In this document: one piece after another, positions 35,472 to 44,268 of the stretch
Layout of the letters: each line of letters begins with the position of its first letter
Position numbering within the stretch: the stretch's first letter is position 1
Source: Brevibacillus gelatini
Lineage (GTDB): Bacteria > Bacillota > Bacilli > Brevibacillales > Brevibacillaceae
Length of the DNA: 64,000 bases
NCBI RefSeq assembly: GCF_003710935.1
Contig: NZ_RHHS01000017.1
Span: 310,001-374,000, forward strand
Direction of reading: 5' to 3'
Notes under the pieces: model-generated
The model's input: the letters and a program-made list of their open reading frames with translations, nothing else
Database searches by the model: none
Told to the model about the DNA's origin: nothing
Position numbers and translations under genes: made by a program

Positions 35472-36143
35472 ATGTACATCCGGCCCAAACAGCTGTGGTG
35501 GCTTTTCCCGATTTTTCTCGGTCTGTTTTGTCTGGGGATGGCGCTCGGCTCAGCAGGCGAATGGAGTCGTTCGGCGTCTGTTACCAAGCAGGAGTCGTAT
35601 CCGGTGCCGCAGCTACTGGAGCAGTTGACACAGGACGAAGAGCGTGCCTTTTTGGTTTACATGCACGATCAGGTGTTGAGCGGACGCTACGTACACGAGA
35701 AGTTCACCCTCGACGGGGAAATCGGGGGACACAAACTGGCGATCAGCCGTAACGATGAACAGCCGGTTTCCGTAAGAATAGACGGACAGGTACAGGATCA
35801 TGCCGCCTTGCCCTACGCTTTGTTTACACCGTATGAACATGCGACCCTGCTGAAAAGTGTGCTGTCATCCATCTCGCCCGAGCCCGTCGCGGATCTGTCA
35901 GGGAGTGACTGGAGCGGCTATCGCCTTGCCGTGCCGCCGGAAAAGGTGACGTCGCTTCTCGCGATGTGGCTGGGGCCGTCTTTTCCCATCGCGGACATCA
36001 CGCCCGAACTGGCGAGAGGGATCAGCATCGAGTATCAGCTATGGTATGAGCCGGATACAGGCACGCTTCGCCAGCTGGAGCTTTTAATGCAAATGAGGAC
36101 GGCGGCTGGCGTCAAACAGGACCAGCTGCGCTTCCGTTTGTAA
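35472..36143 (+). CDS. Membrane-anchored protein of unknown function
   Basis: A 223-residue protein with one N-terminal anchor (WWLFPIFLGLFCLGMALG, about residues 9-26) and an extracytoplasmic domain of mixed strands and helices. I recognise no family. It includes DEERAFLVYMHDQVLSGRYVHEKFTLDGEIGGHKLAISR near residue 55. The ATG follows AGGGGGAACGG. It is followed after about 31 bases by ypmB and may be co-transcribed; a role in the cell envelope is only inferred from its topology. Confidence 0.7.
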   Translation: MYIRPKQLWWLFPIFLGLFCLGMALGSAGEWSRSASVTKQESYPVPQLLEQLTQDEERAFLVYMHDQVLSGRYVHEKFTLDGEIGGHKLAISRNDEQPVSVRIDGQVQDHAALPYALFTPYEHATLLKSVLSSISPEPVADLSGSDWSGYRLAVPPEKVTSLLAMWLGPSFPIADITPELARGISIEYQLWYEPDTGTLRQLELLMQMRTAAGVKQDQLRFRL

Positions 36144-36174
36144 TGTCAACCGCATAAAGGAGTTAAACGGGAAC

Positions 36175-36654
36175 GTGATAGTGAGAATCATTGTGGGAGC
36201 GATCATCGTGCTGGTGTTGACAGGCGCGGGATTTGCCTATCATCTGACGGCTTCCGTAGCAGGAGAGCGCAAGCAATTCGAGGCGACCGTCCGCGAGTGG
36301 GTACAGGCGCGGACGACCATCGCAGAAATCGAGTCCATCGACGAATACCGCGGGACGGAGAGCTACGCTGTCGTCATCGGCAAAAACAAGGCCGGCACGC
36401 CTGTCGTCGCCTGGATGACGGCGGAAAAAGCAGTGTTTGACCGGATGGATCTTGCCGTGCCGCGCAAACATGTCGAGGAAGCAGTAAGCAAGGCGTATCC
36501 GCAATCAGCGATTACCCATATCGTCCCCGGACTTGAAGGGGACAAGAAATTTTGGGAAGTCACGGTAAAAGACGCAAATGGCCGCTACCACTACTTGCAT
36601 TACGATTTGTTCAGTGGGGCCCTGCTCACCTCTTATGTTTTGTCGCCTGCATGA
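36175..36654 (+). CDS. ypmB: YpmB-like membrane-anchored protein (DUF5590)
   Basis: A 159-residue protein with an N-terminal transmembrane anchor (IIVGAIIVLVLTGAGFAYHL) and a PepSY-like or DUF5590 extracytoplasmic domain, seen in IESIDEYRGTESYAVVIGKNKAGTPVVAWM and FWEVTVKDANGRYHYLHYDLFSGAL. Its place after dinG and before asnS matches B. subtilis ypmB, where function is unknown. The start is GTG, with AAAGGAG about 12 bases upstream; a GTG two codons later is also possible. Confidence 0.78.
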   Translation: MIVRIIVGAIIVLVLTGAGFAYHLTASVAGERKQFEATVREWVQARTTIAEIESIDEYRGTESYAVVIGKNKAGTPVVAWMTAEKAVFDRMDLAVPRKHVEEAVSKAYPQSAITHIVPGLEGDKKFWEVTVKDANGRYHYLHYDLFSGALLTSYVLSPA

Positions 36655-36677
36655 TCGCTTCATAAAAAGAACGGATG

Positions 36678-36712
36678 ACAGGTCTTTTCCGATTGGGAAA
36701 AGGCCTGTTTGG
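36678..36712 (+). terminator. Intrinsic terminator after ypmB
   Basis: A 13-bp stem with one G-U pair (ACAGGTCTTTTCC with GGAAAAGGCCTGT) and a 5-base loop, followed by TTGG. Confidence 0.65.
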
Positions 36713-36813
36713 CATGCTACCCAACATCTGTATAAAAAATTGATATACCCATGTGATATACTGTTTTTGTTGATAAAAGAGAACAACGAGAACGCAATAT
36801 GGGGGGAGTAGCC

Positions 36814-37341
36814 GTGCAGTTGAAATTGAGTGCGATCGGATTGTCCTTGCTAGCGACACTTGCTCTCCTGTTCGGAGGATGGTTCTTGTATCAGAAAATG
36901 GAGATCGAGGAGCCGATCCGCGCAGAAATCGGTCAGATGCAATCCGCCACCTTGGGCGATTTTGCTGTGAGCAAAGACAAAATTCAAATAGATTTGAAAG
37001 TGACCAATCCGGAGACGTTTCCGGCGGAGTACCGCAATCTCGTAGCCAAAACGGAAAAGGTTGCGGGCAGCAAACAAGTGACAATCGTGGTCACGAACCA
37101 GTCAGAAGCGATGACAGACATTTGGAAAAGCGGACAGTTCGTCTTTACGGAAGCGATGGACTTGCATCAGTACAGCCGCATCCCTGCTCTGATCGAGGAG
37201 TGGAAGCAGACGAACAAACTGGATGCAGCATCTGCCTTGATGGATGATGCAAATATCTACGTTTACTTGAAAAAAGGAGCGGAGGATTTCTACACCATTA
37301 TTCCCCGTTCCGAGACAAAAGAGGTGACGGCGCGTGGGTAA
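36814..37341 (+). CDS. Small membrane-anchored protein preceding the FtsH-like gene
   Basis: A 175-residue protein with an N-terminal anchor (LSLLATLALLFGGWFLYQK) and an outside domain of about 145 residues; no family recognised. The GTG at 36814 is chosen because GGGGGGAG lies six bases upstream. Its end overlaps the FtsH-like protease gene by 8 bases, so translation is coupled. I infer it may be a partner or specificity subunit that replaces the periplasmic domain missing from that protease, but this is only from gene context. Confidence 0.7.
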   Translation: MQLKLSAIGLSLLATLALLFGGWFLYQKMEIEEPIRAEIGQMQSATLGDFAVSKDKIQIDLKVTNPETFPAEYRNLVAKTEKVAGSKQVTIVVTNQSEAMTDIWKSGQFVFTEAMDLHQYSRIPALIEEWKQTNKLDAASALMDDANIYVYLKKGAEDFYTIIPRSETKEVTARG

Positions 37342-38848
37342 AGAATGGCTGCTTGGCATCGTTCCTGCCGTCCTTGTTTTTCTGGTTTTTCTCGGAGTGA
37401 ACATCACGCCGTTTGTACTGTTTGCCGCCGTTCTCGGTGCGATTTACTTCCTCGTCGTGCGTCAGCAAAACGGTCAGGGAGGCAATGTCGCGCTTGGCGG
37501 CAAACGAAAGCAGAACAAGCACGAAATTCCGAAGTCGGACGTGCAGTTTGCCGATATTGGCGGACAGGAGCGGGCCAAAAAAGAATTGAAGGAATCGCTT
37601 GATTTTCTTGTGTACAAAGACAAGATCGAGCAATACGGCATTCGCCCAATCAAAGGCGTACTGTTGACCGGACCTCCCGGAACAGGAAAAACGCTGATGG
37701 CAAAAGCCGCAGCGAACTACACCAACTCTGCCTTCGTGGCCGCTTCCGGCTCCCAGTTTGTCGAGATGTACGTTGGGGTCGGGGCGCAGCGTGTGCGAGA
37801 GCTGTTTAAAGAAGCAAGAACGATGGCGGAGAAAAACGGGCAGGACAGCGCGATTATTTTCATCGATGAGATAGATGTCATCGGGGGAAAACGGGATGGT
37901 CAGCAGCAGCGGGAGTACGACCAGACCTTGAACCAGCTTTTGACCGAGATGGACGGGGTGGCGACGAGCGACAAGCCGCGCATTTTGGTCATGGCTGCGA
38001 CGAACCGCAAGGACATGCTCGATGCCGCACTGCTTCGACCGGGCCGTTTTGACCGTCACATTACCGTCGATTTGCCCGACAAGCCTGCGCGAGAGCAAAT
38101 TTTGACCATCCATACGGCGAACAAGCCACTTGGCGAGGATGTTGTTCTGGAAAAAGTGGCGCAAGAGACGTTTGGCTTTTCCGGTGCGCAACTGGAAAGC
38201 GTCGCGAACGAGGCCGCCATCTACGCCATGCGCGACAAAAGCGAGAAAATCATGGCGAAGCATTTTGCCTACGCCGTAGACAAGGTCATGCTCGGCGAAA
38301 AAGTCGACCGCCAGGCTTCCGAGGAAGAGAAGAAGCGGGTTGCCCTGCATGAGCTTGGCCACGCGATCGTAAGCGAAGTGGTGCGTCCCGGCTCTGTCTC
38401 GCAGGTCACGCTCAGCCCGCGCGGCAAGGCGCTCGGCTACGTCCGGCAAAATCCGATGGAAGACCGCTACCTGTACACCAAAGAGGCGCTGGAAAAGCAG
38501 ATCATGGTCAGCCTCGCCGGAGCGGTAGCCGAAGAAATCTACTACGGCGGACGCAGTACCGGCTCGAAAAACGATTTCGAGCAAGCGCTGGGAATGGCGC
38601 AGGAGATCGTGACGAGCGGCATGTCCGACCTTGGGATTGTTCATTTGCAGTACGTTGACAAAAACCGGATTCACGACGAAGTGGAGCGATTGCTCTCCCG
38701 CCTGCTGGAGGATACGCGCAGCCTGCTCAAACAGTATGACGACGTATTCCGCACAGGTCTTGGCACGCTATTGGAGGCGGAAGTTCTGCAAGGCGACGAG
38801 TTCCGGACGCTTCTGTCGCAGACGAGACAGGAAGCCGCTGTCTCGTAA
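37334..38848 (+). CDS. Short FtsH-like ATP-dependent zinc metalloprotease
   Basis: A 504-residue membrane protease of the FtsH/AAA class. Two hydrophobic segments (about residues 6-22 and 26-43) are separated by only a few residues, so the extracytoplasmic domain of true FtsH is missing. Walker A GPPGTGKT is at 113-120, pore loop MYVGVGA at 145-151, Walker B IIFIDEID at 174-181, second-region arginines in RPGRFDRH, zinc site HELGH at 339-343 and a likely third ligand at D414. It degrades proteins by ATP-driven unfolding; FtsH proper (~630 residues) should be encoded elsewhere. Confidence 0.88.
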   Translation: MGKEWLLGIVPAVLVFLVFLGVNITPFVLFAAVLGAIYFLVVRQQNGQGGNVALGGKRKQNKHEIPKSDVQFADIGGQERAKKELKESLDFLVYKDKIEQYGIRPIKGVLLTGPPGTGKTLMAKAAANYTNSAFVAASGSQFVEMYVGVGAQRVRELFKEARTMAEKNGQDSAIIFIDEIDVIGGKRDGQQQREYDQTLNQLLTEMDGVATSDKPRILVMAATNRKDMLDAALLRPGRFDRHITVDLPDKPAREQILTIHTANKPLGEDVVLEKVAQETFGFSGAQLESVANEAAIYAMRDKSEKIMAKHFAYAVDKVMLGEKVDRQASEEEKKRVALHELGHAIVSEVVRPGSVSQVTLSPRGKALGYVRQNPMEDRYLYTKEALEKQIMVSLAGAVAEEIYYGGRSTGSKNDFEQALGMAQEIVTSGMSDLGIVHLQYVDKNRIHDEVERLLSRLLEDTRSLLKQYDDVFRTGLGTLLEAEVLQGDEFRTLLSQTRQEAAVS

Positions 38849-38865
38849 TCCCAGGTCTATTCGAG

Positions 38866-38910
38866 AAAACCTGTCAGCCAACGAATACCGTTGGTTTGAC
38901 AGGTTTTTTT
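38866..38910 (+). terminator. Intrinsic terminator after the FtsH-like gene
   Basis: A long stem AACCTGTCA/TGACAGGTT with a second inner pairing (CCAACG/CGTTGG), followed by seven T. Confidence 0.88.
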
Positions 38911-39026
38911 GCGTGTGCGGCTATCGGGACGATCGTAACAAATTTCGCCGTGCGGTGCCAAAAGCCTACTACTTTGAATATGTTACACAATGATACGGGA
39001 ATGACATCAGGAGGCAAGGAGACTCT

Positions 39027-41456
39027 ATGGCGAATGTAAACCGAAAAAAAATGAACAGAGGTCTGGGAAAAACATTTCGGCAATCGCTGCATGAAATTCC
39101 GTTAATGCAGACTTCTTCCAGGGTGGAGCGGGACTGGATAACCGATCTGGAGTTGGAGCTTTTGGAGAGCGAATCTGACAACAGTGTGACGAAGCCAGGC
39201 GCACAGACAGGCAAAACACCGATGCAACAGCCGCTGCCGAAAATGCCCAAGCAAGGCGCGTCCTCCAATCAGACAACTTTTTCCAAAGTTATCAAGGAGC
39301 GCAATGACGGCCGGGTTCAATCGTTTGTCTACACCGACGACTTGACGGATCAATCTGTCACCACAGAGAAAATCGCCAATCGAGCCGTCGATTCCTCGAA
39401 AATCAAGCCGGGAACGATTGATACCGTACTCCTGAAGGATTACGCCGTGGACAGCAACAAGCTTGCGGACAAGAGCATTACTTCAAGCAAAATCGCTCCC
39501 GGTGCTATCTTGGGAGAGCATTTGGGGCGCAATATCATCACGAGCGACCATGTGCAGGACCACTCCATATCCGGACAAAAGCTGGTCAACAACAGCATTA
39601 CCTCCGAGAAGCTGGCTGACAAGACGATCGACTCGATGAAGTTCGCCGAGGCTGCCATCCAGACCAAACACATCCAGGAGCAGGCGATTACGACCGAGCT
39701 GCTTCAGGATCAATCTGTCACCTCGGATAAGATCAAGATGGGCTCCATTCAGACAAGTAACCTCGCCAACTATGTGATTAACTCCGTGAAGCTGGAGGAC
39801 GGTGCGGTCACGACGGACAAAATTCGCGACGGGGCGGTGACTTCGACCAAGCTGGAGGAAGATGCGGTCGAGTCCCAGCATATTCGCGAAGGAGCCATTT
39901 TGCATCATCATCTGGCAGACAACAGTGTGGATGGCGCTAACATTGCACCAGGCTGTGTAACAGACCAGCATCTCGCCTTTCACAGCATTTACAGCCAGCA
40001 TTTGCAGCCAGAGGCAGTCACCAGCGACAAAATCAGCCCGTACGCGGTCTTGACGGAGCATCTCGACCATGCGAGCGTCACCTCGGACAAAGTGGCCAAA
40101 GAATCAATCGGCAGCGTGCACGTCCAGGCTGGCAGCATCCAGACGAACCACTTGCAGGACGGTTCGATCACCGCGCGAAAAATCGCGGAGCACCAGATCA
40201 CGACAGCGAAAATTGCCGACAAAGCCGTCACGCACGATAAATTGGCGAACAGAAGCGTGGGCGATCAGCAGTTGATTGAAGAGAGCGTGAACACGCGGCA
40301 TCTGGCAGACGGGGCCATTCGCGCGGAAAAAATTGCGCGGCGCTCGATTGAAGAACAGCATCTGACGGATCGCCTCATCGGCAGCCAACACCTGCAGGAA
40401 TATTCCATCCAGACACAGCATTTGCACGATCACGTGATTACCACCTCGAAGCTCGCGCCGGAGTCTGTCTCGACCGACAAGGTGAACGATCAGAGCATTA
40501 CGGCCAGCAAGCTGGCAGATTCCGCCGTCACAGCCGCCAAAGTGGCGACAGAAGCCATCAAGACACGGCACCTGGGCAAGGGAGCCGTCACGGGCGAGAA
40601 AATCGCGGAAAAAGCAGTGTCCTCCCAGCATCTTGCCAATCAATCCGTGCAGCCCGAGCACATCCAGCCGAAAGCGATTTCGAAGGAAAAATTGCTGGAG
40701 GGCAGCGTCACCCGTGAGAAGCTGGCCGATTTCGCTGTTGACGGAAGCAAGCTGGAACTGCATGCCGTCACAGGCAAGCACGTGGAAAAAGGCAGCTTGA
40801 ACGGCGGGCATCTCGCGAAGGGAACGCTGTCCGGCGAGCATCTTGCCGCCCAATCCATCGAGGGACAGCATTTGCAAAACCACGTCATAACCGAAGAAAA
40901 GCTGGCCGATCATGCGGTTACGGGAGCGAAAATAGCGCCGCGAGCGATTGCGGGGAGCCATCTTTCCGACAAGTCGATTACGCAGGAGAAGCTCGCCTTT
41001 CCAGCAGTAGAAACCCATGTCAACTTGGGGACGATGCTGCAGCAGTTTGGCTTTGTCCCATTCCGTATCGCGGCAACCAGCCAGACAGCAGATGTCACGG
41101 TGCGTCTGCCGCTGCCTTATGCCGATACGCACTACTGTCTGGTGGCGATGACCAACCAACCGGGGGTGTCCGTGTCCCTTAAGTATACGAAGCGCACCTC
41201 TGCCGTGTTGACCGTTTTCCGGCACGAGACAGGGGAGGAAGACAGCGGGGTACTGCAATGGATTGCGATTGGGGAAAAAGGCGAGCATGTGCACGACGAA
41301 TTTGCTGAACTGCAAGCCGAGCAGCCCGAGCATGTCCTGGAGGACGAGTGGGAAGAGGACGACGATGTAGTCGATGAAGTACATGGAGAAGAAGCCGAAG
41401 AAGACAGTGAACTTGATGCCGAAGCAACTGGCGGCACAGACGACGGGGACGACTAG
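39027..41456 (+). CDS. Decapeptide-repeat protein, probable spore-surface fibre
   Basis: An 809-residue protein in four parts: a basic N-terminus (1-~50), a linker, 55 uninterrupted ten-residue repeats (about residues 110-659), and a C-terminal domain (about 660-770, ending in LQWIAIGEKGEHVHDEF) with a very acidic tail. The repeat pattern is [AS][VI]Tx x[KH][LIV]xDx: position 2 is always V, I or L, and position 6 is K in 28, H in 22. Such a repeat suggests an extended beta-helix or trimeric fibre like those of phage tails. From memory, Brevibacillus and Paenibacillus proteins with a WIAG-type tail domain look similar. No signal peptide. The ATG follows AGGAGGCAAGGAG. Spore location is inferred from nearby coat genes. 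Confidence 0.75.
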   Translation: MANVNRKKMNRGLGKTFRQSLHEIPLMQTSSRVERDWITDLELELLESESDNSVTKPGAQTGKTPMQQPLPKMPKQGASSNQTTFSKVIKERNDGRVQSFVYTDDLTDQSVTTEKIANRAVDSSKIKPGTIDTVLLKDYAVDSNKLADKSITSSKIAPGAILGEHLGRNIITSDHVQDHSISGQKLVNNSITSEKLADKTIDSMKFAEAAIQTKHIQEQAITTELLQDQSVTSDKIKMGSIQTSNLANYVINSVKLEDGAVTTDKIRDGAVTSTKLEEDAVESQHIREGAILHHHLADNSVDGANIAPGCVTDQHLAFHSIYSQHLQPEAVTSDKISPYAVLTEHLDHASVTSDKVAKESIGSVHVQAGSIQTNHLQDGSITARKIAEHQITTAKIADKAVTHDKLANRSVGDQQLIEESVNTRHLADGAIRAEKIARRSIEEQHLTDRLIGSQHLQEYSIQTQHLHDHVITTSKLAPESVSTDKVNDQSITASKLADSAVTAAKVATEAIKTRHLGKGAVTGEKIAEKAVSSQHLANQSVQPEHIQPKAISKEKLLEGSVTREKLADFAVDGSKLELHAVTGKHVEKGSLNGGHLAKGTLSGEHLAAQSIEGQHLQNHVITEEKLADHAVTGAKIAPRAIAGSHLSDKSITQEKLAFPAVETHVNLGTMLQQFGFVPFRIAATSQTADVTVRLPLPYADTHYCLVAMTNQPGVSVSLKYTKRTSAVLTVFRHETGEEDSGVLQWIAIGEKGEHVHDEFAELQAEQPEHVLEDEWEEDDDVVDEVHGEEAEEDSELDAEATGGTDDGDD
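39354..41003 (+). repeat. 55 tandem 30-bp coding repeats
   Basis: The ten-codon units follow each other without insertion or deletion over 1650 bases. They are diverged at the DNA level, so this is an old array rather than a recent expansion. Confidence 0.85.
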
Positions 41457-41565
41457 TTTGGTCAGAAGTTACAAGCAGGGGAGGTCAACGGCGAACGAAC
41501 CAGACGACCTCCTCCAGTTGGTTTACATAATAATATTACGGTAATCAAGGAGAGGGAGTCTCTCA

Positions 41566-41594
41566 TTGAATTTGCGGTTCCCCAATAGTATAAT
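41566..41594 (+). promoter_or_regulatory. Sigma-A promoter of asnS
   Basis: TTGAAT at 41566-41571, 17 bases, perfect TATAAT at 41589-41594, about 55 bases before the asnS ATG. Confidence 0.8.
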
Positions 41595-41647
41595 TGTTGG
41601 GTAGACTTAGTCTGTTGTGTCGCATGGTAAATGGAGGGAATTATTCG

Positions 41648-42937
41648 ATGTTGACGACGATTGCCCAGGTAGGGCAGCATGTTGGACAAGAAGTGCGCAT
41701 TGGATGTTGGCTGTACAACAAGCGCAGCAGCGGCAAGATTCAGTTTCTGCAGCTTCGCGATGGCTCCGGCTTCATCCAGGGCGTTGTAGTAAAAGCAGAA
41801 GTAGCGGAAGACGTATGGGAAAAAGCATCCCAACTGACCCAGGAAAGCTCTTTATACATAACCGGTGTCGTTCGCGCAGATGACCGTGCTCCAAGCGGCT
41901 TTGAGCTGACGGTCACTGGCGTGGAAATTATTCAGATTGCCCAGGATTACCCGATCTCCCTCAAGGAGCACGGTGTAGATTTCCTGATGGATCACCGCCA
42001 CCTGTGGCTGCGTACCCCTCGTCAGCGTGCGGTCATGGCCATCCGCTCCGAGGTGATTCGCGCTGTTTACGAGTTTTTCCACGAAAATGGGTTCGTGAAA
42101 GTAGACCCGCCAATCCTGACGCCGACTTCGGCAGAAGGAACAACAAACCTGTTCCATACCAAGTATTTTGATGAAGATGCGTATCTGTCCCAGTCCGGCC
42201 AGTTGTACATGGAAGCAGCGGCAATGGCATTGGGCCGCGTATTCTCGTTTGGTCCGACCTTCCGTGCGGAAAAATCGAAAACCCGTCGTCATCTGATCGA
42301 ATTTTGGATGATCGAGCCGGAGATGGCGTTCGTCGACCATGAGGAAAACTTGCGCATTCAGGAAGCATTTGTGTCCCACGTGGTACAATCCGTCCTGAAA
42401 AACTGCCAGCAGGAGCTGAAAACGCTGGAGCGCGATACAACCAAACTGCAAAACGTGACAGGCCCGTTCCCGCGCATCACGTACGATGATGCGATCAAGC
42501 TGTTGCAGGAAAAAGGCAGCGAGATCAAGTGGGGCGACGACTTCGGTGCGCCGGACGAGACATTGATCGCAGAACACTTCGACAAGCCGGTGTTCATCAC
42601 GCACTATCCGACCGAGATCAAGGCGTTCTACATGAAGCCTGATCCAAACCGTCCGGAAGTAGTGCTTTGTGCAGACCTGATCGCGCCGGAAGGCTACGGT
42701 GAGATCATCGGGGGCAGCCAGCGCATCGACGATCCGGAGCTGCTCGCGAAGCGCTTTGCCGAGCATGAGCTGTCCGAGGAAGCTTACCGCTGGTACATGG
42801 ACCTGCGCAAATACGGTACTGTTCCTCACTCCGGCTTCGGTCTGGGGCTGGAGCGGACGATTGCCTGGATTTGCGGACTGGATCACGTGCGCGAGACAAT
42901 TCCGTTCCCGCGTATGCTGTATCGTCTCTACCCGTAA
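41648..42937 (+). CDS. asnS: Asparaginyl-tRNA synthetase
   Basis: A 429-residue class IIb aminoacyl-tRNA synthetase. It has an N-terminal OB-fold anticodon domain ([36 protein letters not shown]) and a catalytic domain with motif 2 ([27 protein letters not shown]) and motif 3 ([18 protein letters not shown]). It charges tRNA-Asn. The ATG at 41648 lies behind GGAGGGAA and downstream of its own promoter; an upstream TTG overlapping the -10 box is rejected. Here aspB, which lies before asnS in B. subtilis, is absent. Confidence 0.95.
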   Translation: MLTTIAQVGQHVGQEVRIGCWLYNKRSSGKIQFLQLRDGSGFIQGVVVKAEVAEDVWEKASQLTQESSLYITGVVRADDRAPSGFELTVTGVEIIQIAQDYPISLKEHGVDFLMDHRHLWLRTPRQRAVMAIRSEVIRAVYEFFHENGFVKVDPPILTPTSAEGTTNLFHTKYFDEDAYLSQSGQLYMEAAAMALGRVFSFGPTFRAEKSKTRRHLIEFWMIEPEMAFVDHEENLRIQEAFVSHVVQSVLKNCQQELKTLERDTTKLQNVTGPFPRITYDDAIKLLQEKGSEIKWGDDFGAPDETLIAEHFDKPVFITHYPTEIKAFYMKPDPNRPEVVLCADLIAPEGYGEIIGGSQRIDDPELLAKRFAEHELSEEAYRWYMDLRKYGTVPHSGFGLGLERTIAWICGLDHVRETIPFPRMLYRLYP

Positions 42938-42955
42938 GGCTTTTCGTTTTTTCAT

Positions 42956-42988
42956 ACACCCTGTTGCGAGAGGGCAGCAGGGTGTTCC
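42956..42988 (+). terminator. Hairpin terminator after asnS
   Basis: A 12-bp stem (42956-42967 with 42974-42985, one G-U pair) and a GAGAGG loop; the following U tract is weak (TCCTATT). Confidence 0.55.
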
Positions 42989-43052
42989 TATTGTCAGACA
43001 GCGCGTTTTACGCCCTTCCTTCGCTATTCCAACCCAGAGGTGAACATGCGTT

Positions 43053-43736
43053 ATGGATTCCCACATTTTGCAATTGTTGCAAGAAGGTGCAACATCCGTC
43101 TCCAACCTTCTTCTGAAGATGTACAAACGAATGTCCCTGGCAGACGACGAAATGATGCTGCTCATTCATCTGCTTTCTTTTCAGCAGGAGGGGAATCGTT
43201 TTCCGACCTTGACTGAGCTGGAGGAACGCATGTCCATGTCCAGCATGAGATTGATCCAAACGCTGCAAAAGCTGTTGAAGGAAGAGTGGATCAGCATCGA
43301 CGAGTTTATCGACCCGCATACAGGGCTGCGCCACGAGCAGTACAATTTGACCCCCTTGTACAAAAAGCTGTACCAGACCTGGCGCGAGCAGCAGATCGAT
43401 CCACGGATGCTGACGCCGTTTCAGGAGACCGCAGCCACAGCAGATTCCGAACCAGTGGCGATTTATTCCCGGTTTGAGCAGGCTTTTGGGCGACCGCTGT
43501 CTCCGTTTGAAATGGAAAGCATCCACATGTGGACAGAGCAGGACGGGTATCAGGAAGAGCTGATTTTAACAGCATTGCGTGAAGCCGCAACTGTAGGCAA
43601 GCTCCACATTCGCTATATCGACAGAATTCTTTTGGAGTGGCAAAAGCAGCAAATTACCACGGTCGAGCAGGCACGGCTGTACAGCCTGAACTTTCACAGA
43701 CAAAACCATTCCAAAGATTATCGCCAACCGCTTTGA
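43053..43736 (+). CDS. dnaD: DNA replication initiation protein DnaD
   Basis: A 227-residue primosomal protein that helps DnaA and DnaB load the replicative helicase at oriC and at restart forks. The N-terminal winged-helix region (LADDEMMLLIHLLSFQQEGNRFPTLTELEERMSMS) and the C-terminal DnaD domain (FEQAFGRPLSPFEMESIHMW, ILTALREAATVGKLHIRYIDRIL with YxxxIL motif) are clear. The ATG follows AGAGGTGA. Its stop codon lies inside a terminator hairpin, so the usual downstream partner nth is not in this transcript. Confidence 0.93.
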   Translation: MDSHILQLLQEGATSVSNLLLKMYKRMSLADDEMMLLIHLLSFQQEGNRFPTLTELEERMSMSSMRLIQTLQKLLKEEWISIDEFIDPHTGLRHEQYNLTPLYKKLYQTWREQQIDPRMLTPFQETAATADSEPVAIYSRFEQAFGRPLSPFEMESIHMWTEQDGYQEELILTALREAATVGKLHIRYIDRILLEWQKQQITTVEQARLYSLNFHRQNHSKDYRQPL

Positions 43737-43758
43737 TGCAGTCGTCAAAGCGGTTTTT
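43726..43758 (+). terminator. Terminator overlapping the end of dnaD
   Basis: The 10-bp stem AACCGCTTTG/CAAAGCGGTT has its 5' arm in the last codons of dnaD and spans the stop; it is followed by TTTT. Confidence 0.8.
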
Positions 43759-43784
43759 CCATTGTCTGTCTCCTTGGTACACGT

Positions 43785-43812
43785 ACCCATTTTCCGCGTC
43801 TGACATAGCATA
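43785..43812 (+). promoter_or_regulatory. Candidate SigK (mother-cell) promoter
   Basis: AC at 43785-43786, 17 bases, then CATAGCATA at 43804-43812, an exact fit to the late mother-cell consensus AC-N16/17-CATAnnnTA. It points at the coiled-coil/CotSA-like gene pair, in keeping with SigK control of coat genes. Confidence 0.6.
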
Positions 43813-43845
43813 TTACGTAGAAGCACGTTGCAGGAGGGAAGACAT

Positions 43846-44268
43846 ATGGAAAAACGCAAAAAATGGGATCTGTCGCATTGGGTCACGCCAGGCGTTTTTT
43901 CTGGCCATTTTGTGGTCGATGAAGCGGTGGAGCGTGTCTCGATTGTGAAGGTCGGTGAAAAAGGGCAGGAGGCTGTTGGGGAAAAAGCGACGGCAAAGAC
44001 AGCTTGCGAGCAGCCCGCAGAGACGAAAGAGCCGGTGCCGGAGCCGAAGTTTGAGATCATCATGAGAGAAACCGACGTGGTGACAACCGAGCAGTTGGAG
44101 AAGCTGGAGCAGGAGGTTGCCGCCCTGAAGGAGTCGCTTGCCGCCTGGGAAAAACGTTGGAAAAAATTCGAGGAAGAGCAGGCAAAAGAAAGACAATATT
44201 TGTATCAGGTGGTTCTTTCCTTGAAAAAGGAGTGGGAGAGCGAACGCAATGAACATCGCCATAATTAG
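43846..44268 (+). CDS. Coiled-coil protein upstream of the CotSA-like gene
   Basis: This 140-residue charged protein has an N-terminal segment (KWDLSHWVTPGVFSGHFVVDEAVERVSIVKVGEKG), a variable linker rich in alanine, glutamate and proline, and a C-terminal coiled coil (TTEQLEKLEQEVAALKESLAAWEKRWKKFEEEQ). I recognise no family. The ATG at 43846 follows AGGAGGGAAG; the longer in-frame start is rejected. It overlaps the next gene by 20 bases and sits behind a SigK-type promoter, so I infer a spore-coat assembly or morphogenetic role. Confidence 0.7.
   Translation: MEKRKKWDLSHWVTPGVFSGHFVVDEAVERVSIVKVGEKGQEAVGEKATAKTACEQPAETKEPVPEPKFEIIMRETDVVTTEQLEKLEQEVAALKESLAAWEKRWKKFEEEQAKERQYLYQVVLSLKKEWESERNEHRHN

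Noticed and set aside
39354-41003. A 30-bp periodic array that could be taken for CRISPR or a minisatellite.
   Set aside because: The period lies in one long open frame and the protein, not the DNA, is conserved; no constant repeat with unique spacers is present.
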